From positions 62,001-126,000 of the forward strand of contig UEHQ01000026.1 of assembly GCA_900489925.1 (NCBI GenBank): 64,000 nucleotides of DNA, given 5' to 3'. How positions within the stretch are numbered: the stretch's first letter is position 1; each line of letters opens with the position of its first letter. The DNA is from Hyphomicrobiales bacterium. GTDB taxonomy: Bacteria > Pseudomonadota > Alphaproteobacteria > Rhizobiales > Rhizobiaceae. The notes under the pieces are model-generated. The model was not told where the DNA came from. It saw only the letters and a program-made list of their open reading frames with translations, and ran no database searches. A program made the translations under genes and the position numbers. Positions 10,803 to 18,535 of the stretch are shown here, in pieces.

Positions 10803-11972
10803 TTGAAAGACACAAGCGTTTTGAAATCCGAAAACCGTAACGCCGCCTCACTGCATGTGGACGACCAAGCCAATGGTTCTGGTAAGCACGTCCATCTCGA
10901 GGGAAACTGGCGAAGCGCCAACGTCCACCTTGTCCTCAACGATTTCGAGAAGCTTGCAGCGCGCGGCAGCGGGGATGTCACGCTGGATCTATCGGCCGTC
11001 ACCGATATCGATACCGCCGGTGTCTGGCTGCTTTGCCGGTTGAAGAAACAGGTTGAAGCGGGCGGCGGCAGCGTACGGTTCGAAGGCAGCAATCCTCATA
11101 TCGACGAGTTGATTGCGTCCTTCTCGGAAGAGCCCGCCGAGCAGAAGCAGGAGCCTCGTGCCCAGCAGTCTCTGGCGCAGAGAGTATTTGCCCCCATCGG
11201 CAAGATCACCTACGACATCTGGAACAACCTCGCCGCGGCGATGTATATCCTCGGGTCGGCCGTTCGCGGTGCCCAGATGAAGTTCGGCCGCGGCAGCGGC
11301 GTTTCACCTGCCTCCATCGTCAACCAGATCGACCACATGGGCGTGCGCGCGGTGCCGATCATTCTGCTGATGTCCTTCCTCATCGGAGCGATCATCGCCC
11401 AGCAGGGCGCGTTCCAGCTTCGTTATTTCGGCGCCGAAGTCTTCGTGGTCGACCTCGTCGGTATCCTGCAGCTACGCGAAATCGGCGTCTTGCTGACCGC
11501 CATCATGATCGCGGGCCGCTCGGGCAGCGCGATCACCGCTGAAATCGGTTCAATGAAGATGCGTGAGGAAGTCGATGCCCTGAAAGTAATGGGCCTCAAC
11601 CCTGTCGGCGTCCTGATTTTCCCGCGTCTCGTTGCGCTCACCGTCGCGCTGCCGCTGCTGACGGTCATTGCCAATTTCGCCTCCCTGTTCGGCGCCGCAG
11701 TCGTTGCCTGGGCCTATTCGGGCATCACTTTCGCGAACTTCCTGGCCCGCCTGCACGAGGCCATCACGCTGTCGACTGTGCTGTCCGGCATGATCAAGGC
11801 GCCGTTCATGGCGCTTGTTATCGGTATCGTTGCGGCCGTCGAAGGCTTAAAAGTGGGTGGTAGTGCTGAGTCGCTCGGTCAGCATGTGACGGCTGCCGTG
11901 GTGAAGGCGATCTTCGTGGTCATTCTCATGGACGGGCTTTTTGCCATGTTCTATGCGGCTATCAATTTCTAG
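10803..11972 (+). CDS. MlaE-family ABC permease with N-terminal STAS domain
   Basis: A 389-residue protein: residues about 25-95 form a STAS/NTP-binding-like domain (VTLDLSAVTDIDTAGVWLL), and residues about 130-389 the MlaE permease with its conserved EIGVLLTAIMIAGRSGSA segment and five or so membrane helices. In the Mla system the STAS protein (MlaB) is usually separate, so this is the fused form common in alphaproteobacteria. It is first in an operon with MlaF, MlaD and a lipoprotein that moves phospholipids between membranes. The start is a TTG at 10803 with weak ribosome-site support; the exact start is uncertain. Confidence 0.88.
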   Translation: MKDTSVLKSENRNAASLHVDDQANGSGKHVHLEGNWRSANVHLVLNDFEKLAARGSGDVTLDLSAVTDIDTAGVWLLCRLKKQVEAGGGSVRFEGSNPHIDELIASFSEEPAEQKQEPRAQQSLAQRVFAPIGKITYDIWNNLAAAMYILGSAVRGAQMKFGRGSGVSPASIVNQIDHMGVRAVPIILLMSFLIGAIIAQQGAFQLRYFGAEVFVVDLVGILQLREIGVLLTAIMIAGRSGSAITAEIGSMKMREEVDALKVMGLNPVGVLIFPRLVALTVALPLLTVIANFASLFGAAVVAWAYSGITFANFLARLHEAITLSTVLSGMIKAPFMALVIGIVAAVEGLKVGGSAESLGQHVTAAVVKAIFVVILMDGLFAMFYAAINF

Positions 11973-11981
11973 GGATCGGAC

Positions 11982-12827
11982 GTGGACGAACAAGTGACGA
12001 CGACACGAGAAGAGGAGCGGGACATCGTGCTTTCGGCGCGCGACGTCACCGTCGGCTTCGGGTCGAAGATCGTCCTCGACAAGCTGAACCTAGACATCTA
12101 CCGGGGCGAGATCCTCGGGTTCGTCGGCGCATCCGGTGCCGGCAAGTCAGTGCTTATGCGCACGGTGTTGCGCCTGCTGCCGCGACAGTCAGGCCAGATC
12201 AAGATTCTCGGCCAGGACTTCGATGAACTAAACGAACAGCAGCGCAACTCGCTGGATATGCGTCTCGGCGTTCTCTTTCAGCAGGGCGCGTTGTTCTCGT
12301 CGTTGACGGTGAAGGAGAACATCCAGGTGCCGATGCGCGAGTATCTGGACCTTCCGACGTCGCTGATGGATGAGCTCGCGCATCTGAAGATCCGCCTGGT
12401 CGGGCTTGCTGCCGACGCCGCCGACAAATACCCGTCGGAGCTCTCGGGCGGCATGATCAAGCGCGCCGCCCTTGCGCGTGCGCTGGCGCTGGATCCGGAA
12501 CTTGTGTTCCTGGACGAGCCGACATCCGGCCTGGACCCGATCGGTGCTGCCGAGTTCGACGAACTTATCGCCAAGCTTCGCGATACGCTCGGCCTGACCG
12601 TCTACATGGTGACCCATGACCTCGACAGCCTATTTTCGGTTTGCGATCGCATTGCAGTGCTCGGTAAGAAGCGCGTGATGGTGGAGGGGACCGTAGAGGA
12701 CATGCTGGCCTACGATGATCCGTGGGTTCAGGCCTATTTCAAGGGCAAACGTGCGCGCTCGATCGTGCCGCAGGACAGCCACACCGCCGCCCACGACAGG
12801 CCGGCGCAAGATAGCCGCGGGAAATAA
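11982..12827 (+). CDS. MlaF-type ABC transporter ATP-binding protein
   Basis: A 281-residue ATPase with Walker A GASGAGKS (residues 49-56), signature LSGGM (154-158) and Walker B LVFLDEPTSGLDP. Sequence around the signature and the MlaE neighbour place it in the MlaF (Ttg2A) group that energises phospholipid transport. The GTG start at 11982 is preceded by AGGGA. It follows mlaE by 9 bases and precedes the MlaD gene by 5, indicating one transcript. Confidence 0.9.
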   Translation: MDEQVTTTREEERDIVLSARDVTVGFGSKIVLDKLNLDIYRGEILGFVGASGAGKSVLMRTVLRLLPRQSGQIKILGQDFDELNEQQRNSLDMRLGVLFQQGALFSSLTVKENIQVPMREYLDLPTSLMDELAHLKIRLVGLAADAADKYPSELSGGMIKRAALARALALDPELVFLDEPTSGLDPIGAAEFDELIAKLRDTLGLTVYMVTHDLDSLFSVCDRIAVLGKKRVMVEGTVEDMLAYDDPWVQAYFKGKRARSIVPQDSHTAAHDRPAQDSRGK

Positions 12828-12832
12828 CCGGA

Positions 12833-14203
12833 ATGGAAACCAAAGCAAATTACACGATTGTCGGCTTTTTCACGGTGCTCGTGATCGCGGCCGCGTTCGG
12901 CTTTGTCTACTGGATGGCCGAATACGGTCGGGGCGGCCCGATGGCTGAACTGATTGTACGCATTCCGGGCTCGGCGAACGGGCTCAGCGTCGGCTCTCCG
13001 GTGCGTTTCAATGGTATTCAGGTCGGCTCGGTCAAATCGCTTTCGATCGATGCCGACGATCCCCAATTCTCGTTGGCATTCACCGAAGTGCGCGTGGATG
13101 CGCCGATCTATCCCTCCACAAAGGCCATTCTTGAAATCCAGGGCCTCACGGGCGCGGCCTATATCGAGCTCTCCGGCGGCCGGGTGGGTGACAAGAACAT
13201 CGTGCAGGAGTCGCTTGCGACCGGGAAGCGCGCGGTGATCGTCGCCGAGCAATCAAGCGTCACGAACCTGCTTGCGACCGCAGACAAGATCCTCGATCGC
13301 GCGAATGACGCCGTCGGCCAGGTGCAGGGTTTCGTCAAGGATGCACGAGGACCGCTGACCAAGACCCTGCAGAATGCCGAGACCTTCTCGGACGCGCTCG
13401 CGAAGAATTCGGGAAACATCGATTCCTTCCTGCAGAGCGTCGGGGATCTGTCCAATACCGTTCGCAAGGTTTCCGGCCGCGTGGATTCCACGCTTGAGGC
13501 TGTCGAGGCACTGGTCAAGGCTGTGGATGCCAAGAAGATCGACCATATTCTCGCGAATGCGGAGAAGGTCAGCGACGACGTCGCCAATGCATCCGGCGAC
13601 CTGAAGGGCGCCATTCAAAAGTTCCAGGAAACGGCTTCGACCTATAACGAGGTCGGCAAGAAGGCGCAGGCAACACTCGACAAGGTCGATACGCTCGTCG
13701 CGCAGATCGACCCGGCAAAGGTCAAGGGATCGGTCGACGATATCGCTCAGGCAACGAAGGATGCGCGCGTCGCTGTCGCCTCGATCAAGGATGTGGCGAA
13801 TACCGTTTCTTCCCACCAGAAGGATATCGACCAGACGATCCAGAACGTGACGCAGATGGCCAGCAAGCTGAACGCCGCTTCGACGCGTGTCGACGGCATC
13901 ATGGCGAAGCTCGATACATTGCTTGGCTCCGACAGCACACAGTCGCTGTTCACCCAGGCGCGCGATACGCTGGATTCCTTCAAGAAGGTCGCGGACAACC
14001 TGAACGCTCGCATCGGCCCGATCGCGGATAATCTGCAGAAGTTCTCGAGCGGCGGACTGCGCGACGTACAGTCGCTGATCAACGACACACGCTCGACCGT
14101 TCAGAACCTGAACGACGCGATCAGCAATTTTGACCAAAATCCGCAGCGGCTGATCTTCGGCGGCGACACAGTAAAGCAATTTGACGGCCGCACGCGGCGG
14201 TAA
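12833..14203 (+). CDS. MlaD/MCE-family phospholipid-binding protein
   Basis: A 456-residue protein with one N-terminal membrane anchor (about residues 8-28), an MCE domain (about 38-115, with VRFNGIQVGSV) and a long, helical, heptad-like tail to residue 440. E. coli MlaD is only 183 residues; the extended helical tail is typical of single-MCE proteins of this clade and may form a periplasmic tunnel or needle. It is the periplasmic lipid-binding component of the operon. Confidence 0.9.
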   Translation: METKANYTIVGFFTVLVIAAAFGFVYWMAEYGRGGPMAELIVRIPGSANGLSVGSPVRFNGIQVGSVKSLSIDADDPQFSLAFTEVRVDAPIYPSTKAILEIQGLTGAAYIELSGGRVGDKNIVQESLATGKRAVIVAEQSSVTNLLATADKILDRANDAVGQVQGFVKDARGPLTKTLQNAETFSDALAKNSGNIDSFLQSVGDLSNTVRKVSGRVDSTLEAVEALVKAVDAKKIDHILANAEKVSDDVANASGDLKGAIQKFQETASTYNEVGKKAQATLDKVDTLVAQIDPAKVKGSVDDIAQATKDARVAVASIKDVANTVSSHQKDIDQTIQNVTQMASKLNAASTRVDGIMAKLDTLLGSDSTQSLFTQARDTLDSFKKVADNLNARIGPIADNLQKFSSGGLRDVQSLINDTRSTVQNLNDAISNFDQNPQRLIFGGDTVKQFDGRTRR

Positions 14204-14219
14204 CAGGGGAAATCAGCAT

Positions 14220-14834
14220 ATGGCTGTATCGGATTTGTTGGTGCGCCGTTCGTGGCTGTTGAGGACCGCGATCGCCATGCCGCTGCTGGCCGCCGCGCTT
14301 GTGGGCTGCGGAACGTCTGCCAAGAACAATACCTATGATCTTTCCGCGACGGCTACCGGCAGTGGCCCATCCGCAAAAGGTCGCCAGATTCTGGTGCAGC
14401 TGCCGACGGCGCTCAAGCCGCTGGACAGCGATCAGATCGTCGTCCGCGTGTCTCCGTCTGAGATCCAATATCTGGCAAAGGCGCAGTGGGGCGACAAGCT
14501 GCCTCGTATGGTGCAGGCCAAGCTGGTGCAGGCCTACGAGAACTCAGGCAAGGTCGCCGGCGTCGGTATTCCGGGGCAGGGGCTTGCGATCGACTACCAG
14601 GTCGTGACCGATATCCGTGCGTTCGAGGTCCGTGCCGGCAACGGCAGCCAGGCCGTCGTGGAGATCTCCGTCAAGATTCTCAACGATCGCAATGGTTCCG
14701 TGCGCACACAAAAGGTCTTCAGGCAGGCCATGCCCGCCGGCGGCGGATCAAACGACGGATACGTCAAGGCGCTCGATCGTGCGTTCTCGGCAGTAGCGAG
14801 CCAGATCGTCGACTGGACGCTGCAGTCGATCTAA
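14220..14834 (+). CDS. ABC-type transport auxiliary lipoprotein (PqiC-like)
   Basis: A 204-residue lipoprotein: LLAAALVGC ends at Cys30, a clear lipobox, so it should sit in the outer membrane facing the periplasm. The remainder fits the ABC_trans_aux (DUF330/PqiC) fold, for example PTALKPLDSDQIVVR and a C-terminal VASQIVDWTLQ. It replaces MlaC/MlaA in this operon, the arrangement also seen with PqiABC and other MCE systems. ATG 14220 is chosen (AGGGGA upstream); an in-frame TTG at 14181 would lie inside the MlaD gene. A stem-loop follows 22 bases after the stop. Confidence 0.85.
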   Translation: MAVSDLLVRRSWLLRTAIAMPLLAAALVGCGTSAKNNTYDLSATATGSGPSAKGRQILVQLPTALKPLDSDQIVVRVSPSEIQYLAKAQWGDKLPRMVQAKLVQAYENSGKVAGVGIPGQGLAIDYQVVTDIRAFEVRAGNGSQAVVEISVKILNDRNGSVRTQKVFRQAMPAGGGSNDGYVKALDRAFSAVASQIVDWTLQSI

Positions 14835-14856
14835 CAGCCAGCGACGCATAACGAAA

Positions 14857-14881
14857 AACCGGACGAAGAATTCGTCCGGTT
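14857..14881 (+). terminator. Stem-loop at the end of the Mla operon
   Basis: AACCGGACGAA (14857-14867) pairs with TTCGTCCGGTT (14871-14881) around a 3-base loop, a perfect 11-bp stem directly after the lipoprotein gene. The T run after it is very short, so efficient intrinsic termination is not certain. On the other strand it also lies just beyond the small leftward gene at 14928, and may serve both. Confidence 0.7.
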
Positions 14882-14927
14882 CATGGCACGTCAAATCTCG
14901 TAATCGCTCTTTGATGGAACAGCGCGC

Positions 14928-15062
14928 CTAGAAGACGCTATGCTTGCTGTTCATCTTCTTGAGGTCTTCGCTTTCGCGGCGCAGGGCAGTGACTGTTGAC
15001 GCCACGGACACGACAAACATGATGCTGATAAGGGCGGTAAGCACAGTTAAGATCGTGAACAT
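14928..15062 (-). CDS. Small single-span membrane protein (44 residues)
   Basis: A short frame starting MFTILTVLTALISIMFVVSV and ending in a charged ESEDLKKMNSKHSVF. One hydrophobic helix (about residues 2-25) is followed by a positively and negatively charged cytoplasmic tail. The ATG has a near-perfect AGGAGG seven bases upstream, which is the main reason to call it. Function unknown. It lies 33 bases beyond another small membrane-protein gene in the same orientation and is probably cotranscribed with it. Confidence 0.62.
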   Translation of the reverse strand: MFTILTVLTALISIMFVVSVASTVTALRRESEDLKKMNSKHSVF

Positions 15063-15095
15063 GGGCAAGCCTCCTGGCCGTTGCGCTCACGTCCT

Positions 15096-15251
15096 TCAGT
15101 ACTGGCTCATGACGGCGGCGCGTGCCGACGCATAGGGGCCATATACCTTGGACGCATCAACTTTCTGATCGTAAAGCGCGATAGTTGCAGCAACCATACC
15201 TGTCATCATTACCATCCAAACTGCATTAATCATGGTAACCTTATTGGGCAT
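15096..15251 (-). CDS. Small membrane protein (51 residues)
   Basis: A 51-residue frame with a Met-rich hydrophobic helix (about residues 5-26, AVWMVMMTGMVAATIAL) and a polar tail ending AAVMSQY. AAGGA lies seven bases before the ATG. No homologous family is recognised. It sits upstream of, and in line with, the 44-residue membrane protein gene, suggesting a two-gene unit read leftward. Confidence 0.58.
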   Translation of the reverse strand: MPNKVTMINAVWMVMMTGMVAATIALYDQKVDASKVYGPYASARAAVMSQY

Positions 15252-15341
15252 ATTATCTTCCTTGTGCGGCGTATCGCGTTACGCTTCGGTTGAATGAACG
15301 CATCCGTCTGGAAATGGTTCCGTCGGATATTGACTGGTCGT

Positions 15342-15383
15342 TTACCAAGCCCGATCTGAAGCGACTTTGAATGCCTCGTTCAT
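15342..15383 (-). pseudogene. Possible remnant of a duplicated small gene (13 codons)
   Basis: A 13-codon frame reading MNEAFKVASDRAW then stop. Its first ten residues resemble the start of the neighbouring small protein at 15471-15662 (MNAPFKAASD), and the upstream DNA is also alike (CTGAACG followed closely by ATGAA in both). This suggests a partial tandem duplication in which the second copy lost everything after codon 13. It may equally be a conserved regulatory sequence that happens to be readable. Confidence 0.35.
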
Positions 15384-15392
15384 CTGGCGTTC
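15378..15392. promoter_or_regulatory. Possible LexA (SOS) box
   Basis: GTTC (15378-15381), seven bases, GTTC (15389-15392): the direct-repeat GTTC-N7-GTTC pattern that alphaproteobacterial LexA recognises. A weaker copy, ATTC-N7-GTTC, is at 15657-15671. The closest downstream start is the leftward small gene at 15251. The match may be chance or part of the duplicated sequence described at 15342. Confidence 0.35.
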
Positions 15393-15470
15393 AGAAAGCT
15401 TAATCGGTTTAAATGTCACCTTACCCATCGTTCTGATGATGGCGCGATGCTCGCGGACGTCGGAACGCAC

Positions 15471-15662
15471 CTAATCGGCATCATTGCGGCTCTGCACGTA
15501 GGAATAGAGAGATTCCGCAATGAGCGAGAGGAAGACGGCAACCACGACAAGAATGACCAACATGAGACTTTTCCGGGTAGGGCCGCTGCCGGACGGCAAC
15601 GGTTGATGACGCTGCCTGTTATAAGGATGGGCATCTGAAGCCGCCTTGAACGGTGCATTCAT
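15471..15662 (-). CDS. Small membrane protein (63 residues)
   Basis: A 63-residue frame: a polar, Pro-rich N-terminus (MNAPFKAASDAHPYNRQ) followed by one strong membrane helix (SLMLVILVVVAVFLSLIAE, about residues 32-51) and a short YSYVQSRNDAD tail. An upstream in-frame TTG at 15683 could add seven residues; neither start has a strong ribosome site, so the start is uncertain. Hydrophobic pattern and a readable relative at 15383 support a real gene. Function unknown. Confidence 0.5.
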   Translation of the reverse strand: MNAPFKAASDAHPYNRQRHQPLPSGSGPTRKSLMLVILVVVAVFLSLIAESLYSYVQSRNDAD

Positions 15663-15741
15663 CCATCGTTCAGTTGCGGGCAAATGACTTGCGGGAAGCC
15701 ATTATCCATGACAAAAGGCGTCGAAAGAAACGGCCGGGCAC

Positions 15742-16236
15742 ATGACGACAGCTTTTTATCCGGGGTCCTTCGACCCGATCACAAACGGACATCTGGATGT
15801 GCTCGTTCAGGCGCTGAGCGTCGCCTCGAAGGTTATCGTCGCAATCGGCATCCATCCGGGCAAGACGCCGCTCTTTTCCTATGACGAGAAGGCCGAACTG
15901 ATCCGCAGTTCGCTGGCTGAAGCGCTCCCGGTCAAGGCGGGCGACATTTCCGTCGTTGCCTTCGACAATCTGGTGGTCGACGCCGCACGCGCGCACGGCG
16001 CGAGCCTGTTGATCCGCGGCCTGCGGGATGGCACCGATCTCGACTATGAAATGCAGATGGCAGGCATGAACAGACAGATGGCGCCCGATATTCAGACCGT
16101 CTTTCTGCCGGCAGGAACCGCCTCGCGGCCCATAACGGCCACATTGGTCCGTCAAATCGCAGGCATGGGAGGCGATGTCAGCGCATTTGTGCCGACGGCA
16201 GTCTTGAAAGCCCTACAATCCAAGCGCAAATCCTAG
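15742..16236 (+). CDS. coaD: Phosphopantetheine adenylyltransferase
   Basis: A 164-residue nucleotidyltransferase of usual CoaD length. The start [17 protein letters not shown] carries the T/HxGH ATP-binding motif, and [22 protein letters not shown] is split here by the conserved loop that contacts phosphopantetheine. It makes dephospho-CoA from ATP and 4'-phosphopantetheine in coenzyme A synthesis. It begins the coaD-cyclophilin-cyclophilin-queA-tgt series read rightward, with 29 bases to the next gene. Confidence 0.97.
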   Translation: MTTAFYPGSFDPITNGHLDVLVQALSVASKVIVAIGIHPGKTPLFSYDEKAELIRSSLAEALPVKAGDISVVAFDNLVVDAARAHGASLLIRGLRDGTDLDYEMQMAGMNRQMAPDIQTVFLPAGTASRPITATLVRQIAGMGGDVSAFVPTAVLKALQSKRKS

Positions 16237-16265
16237 GCGACATTTTTCGCCGCAACGGAGCTAAC

Positions 16266-16829
16266 ATGAAACTCTTTTATCTCGCATTTGCCGGCGTGCT
16301 TTATCTCGCTTCCTTTGCAGGGGATGCCTTTGCGGCCGACACCCTGACGATCCAGCTGAAAAATGGTCCCGTCGTGATCGAGCTCGCGCCGGACGTTGCG
16401 CCGAAGCATGTTGCCCAGATCGAGGCGCTGGCCAAGAAGGGCGCCTATGACAACGTCGCCTTCCACCGCGTCATCGAAGGCTTCATGGCCCAGACGGGCG
16501 ACGTGCAGTACGGCAACATGGAAAAGGGCTTCGACAAGAACCAGGTTGGCACCGGTGGCTCCGACCTGCCGAACATTCCGGCCGAGTTCTCCAAGAAGCC
16601 TTTCGTGCGCGGCACGGTCGGCATGGCGCGCTCGCAGGATCCAGATTCTGCAAACTCGCAGTTCTTCATCATGTTCGCTGACGGATCCTTCCTGAACGGC
16701 CAGTACACGGTCGTCGGTAAGGTCGTGTCCGGCATGGAGAATGTCGACAAGATCAAGCGTGGCGAAGGCCAGAATGGCGAAGTCAGCGATCCCGACCGGA
16801 TGATCAAGGTCACCGTCGGCAAGAAGTAA
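16266..16829 (+). CDS. Periplasmic cyclophilin-type peptidyl-prolyl isomerase
   Basis: A 187-residue cyclophilin with a signal peptide (MKLFYLAFAGVLYLASFAGDAFA, split after about residue 23). Core motifs are FHRVIEGFMAQTGD and GTVGMAR, with NSQFFIMF, which hold the catalytic Arg and substrate pocket. It should catalyse proline isomerisation during folding of exported proteins. The next gene encodes a close cytoplasmic relative, an arrangement common in rhizobia. Confidence 0.93.
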   Translation: MKLFYLAFAGVLYLASFAGDAFAADTLTIQLKNGPVVIELAPDVAPKHVAQIEALAKKGAYDNVAFHRVIEGFMAQTGDVQYGNMEKGFDKNQVGTGGSDLPNIPAEFSKKPFVRGTVGMARSQDPDSANSQFFIMFADGSFLNGQYTVVGKVVSGMENVDKIKRGEGQNGEVSDPDRMIKVTVGKK

Positions 16830-16856
16830 GTTTCAAGAGAAGTAGGAGAACAAGAA

Positions 16857-17366
16857 ATGGCCGAGATCAAGGATCCCGAAAACACCATCATCCTGGAAAC
16901 CACCAAGGGCAAGGTTGTGATCCAGCTGCTGCCGGAAGTGGCGCCTGGTCACGTCGCCCGCATCAAGGAACTCGCGCGCGAGGGTGCTTACGATGGCGTC
17001 GTCTTCCACCGCGTCATCAACGACTTCATGGCCCAGACGGGCGATGTGAAGTTCGGCAAGAAGGGCGGCGAGAGCTTCAACCCGGGCCGTGCCGGCATGG
17101 GCGGTTCCGAGAAGCCGGACCTGAAGGCTGAATTCTCGGCCGTCAGCCACATCCGCGGCACCTGCTCGATGGCCCGTTCGCAGAACCCGAACTCCGCCAA
17201 CTCGCAGTTCTTCATCTGCTTCACGGATGCTCCCTGGCTGAACAAGCAGTACTCCGTCTGGGGCCAGGTCATCGAAGGCATGGACAACGTCGATAAGATC
17301 AAGAAGGGCGAACCGGTCGTCGATCCGGATTCGATCGTCTCGATGCGGGTTGCCGCCGACGTCTGA
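16857..17366 (+). CDS. Cytoplasmic cyclophilin-type peptidyl-prolyl isomerase
   Basis: A 169-residue cyclophilin without a signal peptide, beginning [19 protein letters not shown]. It keeps [14 protein letters not shown], the [18 protein letters not shown] block and the C-terminal [10 protein letters not shown]. It is about 60% alike to the exported paralogue 28 bases upstream, pointing to an old tandem duplication followed by different targeting. AGGAGAAC precedes the ATG. Confidence 0.94.
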   Translation: MAEIKDPENTIILETTKGKVVIQLLPEVAPGHVARIKELAREGAYDGVVFHRVINDFMAQTGDVKFGKKGGESFNPGRAGMGGSEKPDLKAEFSAVSHIRGTCSMARSQNPNSANSQFFICFTDAPWLNKQYSVWGQVIEGMDNVDKIKKGEPVVDPDSIVSMRVAADV

Positions 17367-17383
17367 TTGTGATGTTTGCTGGA

Positions 17384-17417
17384 ACCCGCCCTTGCGCGAA
17401 AGCGCGGGGCGGGTTTC
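17384..17417 (+). terminator. Intrinsic terminator-like hairpin after the second cyclophilin gene
   Basis: AACCCGCCC (17384-17392) pairs with GGGCGGGTT (17408-17416), enclosing a second stem GCGC-GAAA-GCGC with a stable GNRA tetraloop. A short T run (TTT, then CGCTTTG) follows. It separates the cyclophilins from queA, so queA-tgt probably has its own promoter or depends on read-through. Confidence 0.7.
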
Positions 17418-17452
17418 GCTTTGCCTGGACCAGCCTTCCCGGAATTGCCCTG

Positions 17453-18535
17453 ATGCGTGTAGACCTTTTCGATTTCGAGCTGCCTGAGGAGCGGATTGCG
17501 CTGCGGCCCGCGGAGCCGCGCGACAGCGCGCGCCTGCTCGTCGTCGAACCCAATGGCGAGACGCAGCTTTCCGATCATCGCGTCAGTGACCTGCCGTCGT
17601 TCCTGAGGGCAGGGGATGCGCTCGTTTTCAACGACACCAAGGTCATTCCGGCGCAGCTCGAAGGTATCCGCCACCGCGAAGGCGCCGGTGGCCAGCAGGT
17701 TTCGGCGACACTGCACATGCGGGTCGGCGCCAACCGCTGGAAGGCCTTCGCCAAGCCCGGCAAGCGCATCAAGGTCGGCGACCGGATCGCCTTCGGCCAT
17801 GGCGGCGAAAGCTGCCTGCTCGGTGCGCTCGACTGCACGGTAGAAGAAAAGGGCGAGGGCGGCGAGGTGACGCTGGCCTTCGATCTGTCGGGCCCGGCGC
17901 TCGATGAAGTCATCCATTCCGTCGGCCATATTCCGCTGCCGCCCTATATCGCCGCCAAGCGAGCCGAGGACGAGCGCGACCGGGCTGACTACCAGACCAT
18001 TTACGCCCGCGAAGACGGCGCTGTCGCCGCACCCACCGCCGGGCTGCATTTCACGCCGGAGCTCTTCGAGGCGCTCGACAAGGCCGGCATCGAGCGGCAT
18101 TTCGTGACGCTGCATGTCGGCGCCGGCACTTTCCTGCCGATGAAAGTCGACGATACCGACGACCACAAGATGCATCTTGAAAGCGGCTATGTCAGCGGCG
18201 AGACGGCCGCCAAGCTCAATGCCGTAAAGGCGAGGGACGGGCGGATTATCTGCGTCGGCACCACCTCGCTGCGGCTGATCGAGAGTGCTGCTCAGGACAG
18301 CGGCGAGATCCGCGGCTGGGCGGGCGCCACCGGCATCTTCATCACGCCTGGTTACCGCTTCAAGGCGGTCGACGTGCTGATGACCAATTTCCACCTGCCG
18401 CGCTCGACGCTGTTCATGCTGGTCTCGGCCTTTGCCGGTCTGGAGACCATGCACGCGGCCTATGAACATGCCATTTCGACAGGCTACCGCTTCTATTCCT
18501 ATGGCGATTCCAGCCTTCTTTTCCGGAAAGACTAG
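17453..18535 (+). CDS. queA: S-adenosylmethionine:tRNA ribosyltransferase-isomerase
   Basis: A 360-residue QueA, which adds the cyclopentene-precursor ring from S-adenosylmethionine to preQ1 at position 34 of tRNA, the penultimate step of queuosine synthesis. Family blocks are [15 protein letters not shown] at the start, [23 protein letters not shown] and [19 protein letters not shown]. The ATG at 17453 yields the usual N-terminus; an upstream in-frame ATG at 17369 would run through the terminator hairpin. The stop TAG is directly followed by the ATG of tgt. Confidence 0.96.
   Translation: MRVDLFDFELPEERIALRPAEPRDSARLLVVEPNGETQLSDHRVSDLPSFLRAGDALVFNDTKVIPAQLEGIRHREGAGGQQVSATLHMRVGANRWKAFAKPGKRIKVGDRIAFGHGGESCLLGALDCTVEEKGEGGEVTLAFDLSGPALDEVIHSVGHIPLPPYIAAKRAEDERDRADYQTIYAREDGAVAAPTAGLHFTPELFEALDKAGIERHFVTLHVGAGTFLPMKVDDTDDHKMHLESGYVSGETAAKLNAVKARDGRIICVGTTSLRLIESAAQDSGEIRGWAGATGIFITPGYRFKAVDVLMTNFHLPRSTLFMLVSAFAGLETMHAAYEHAISTGYRFYSYGDSSLLFRKD

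Noticed and set aside
9043-10806. 587-codon frame covering the MFS and dgcA genes
   Set aside because: Overlaps two conserved genes in other frames and has a low-complexity, Arg-rich composition.
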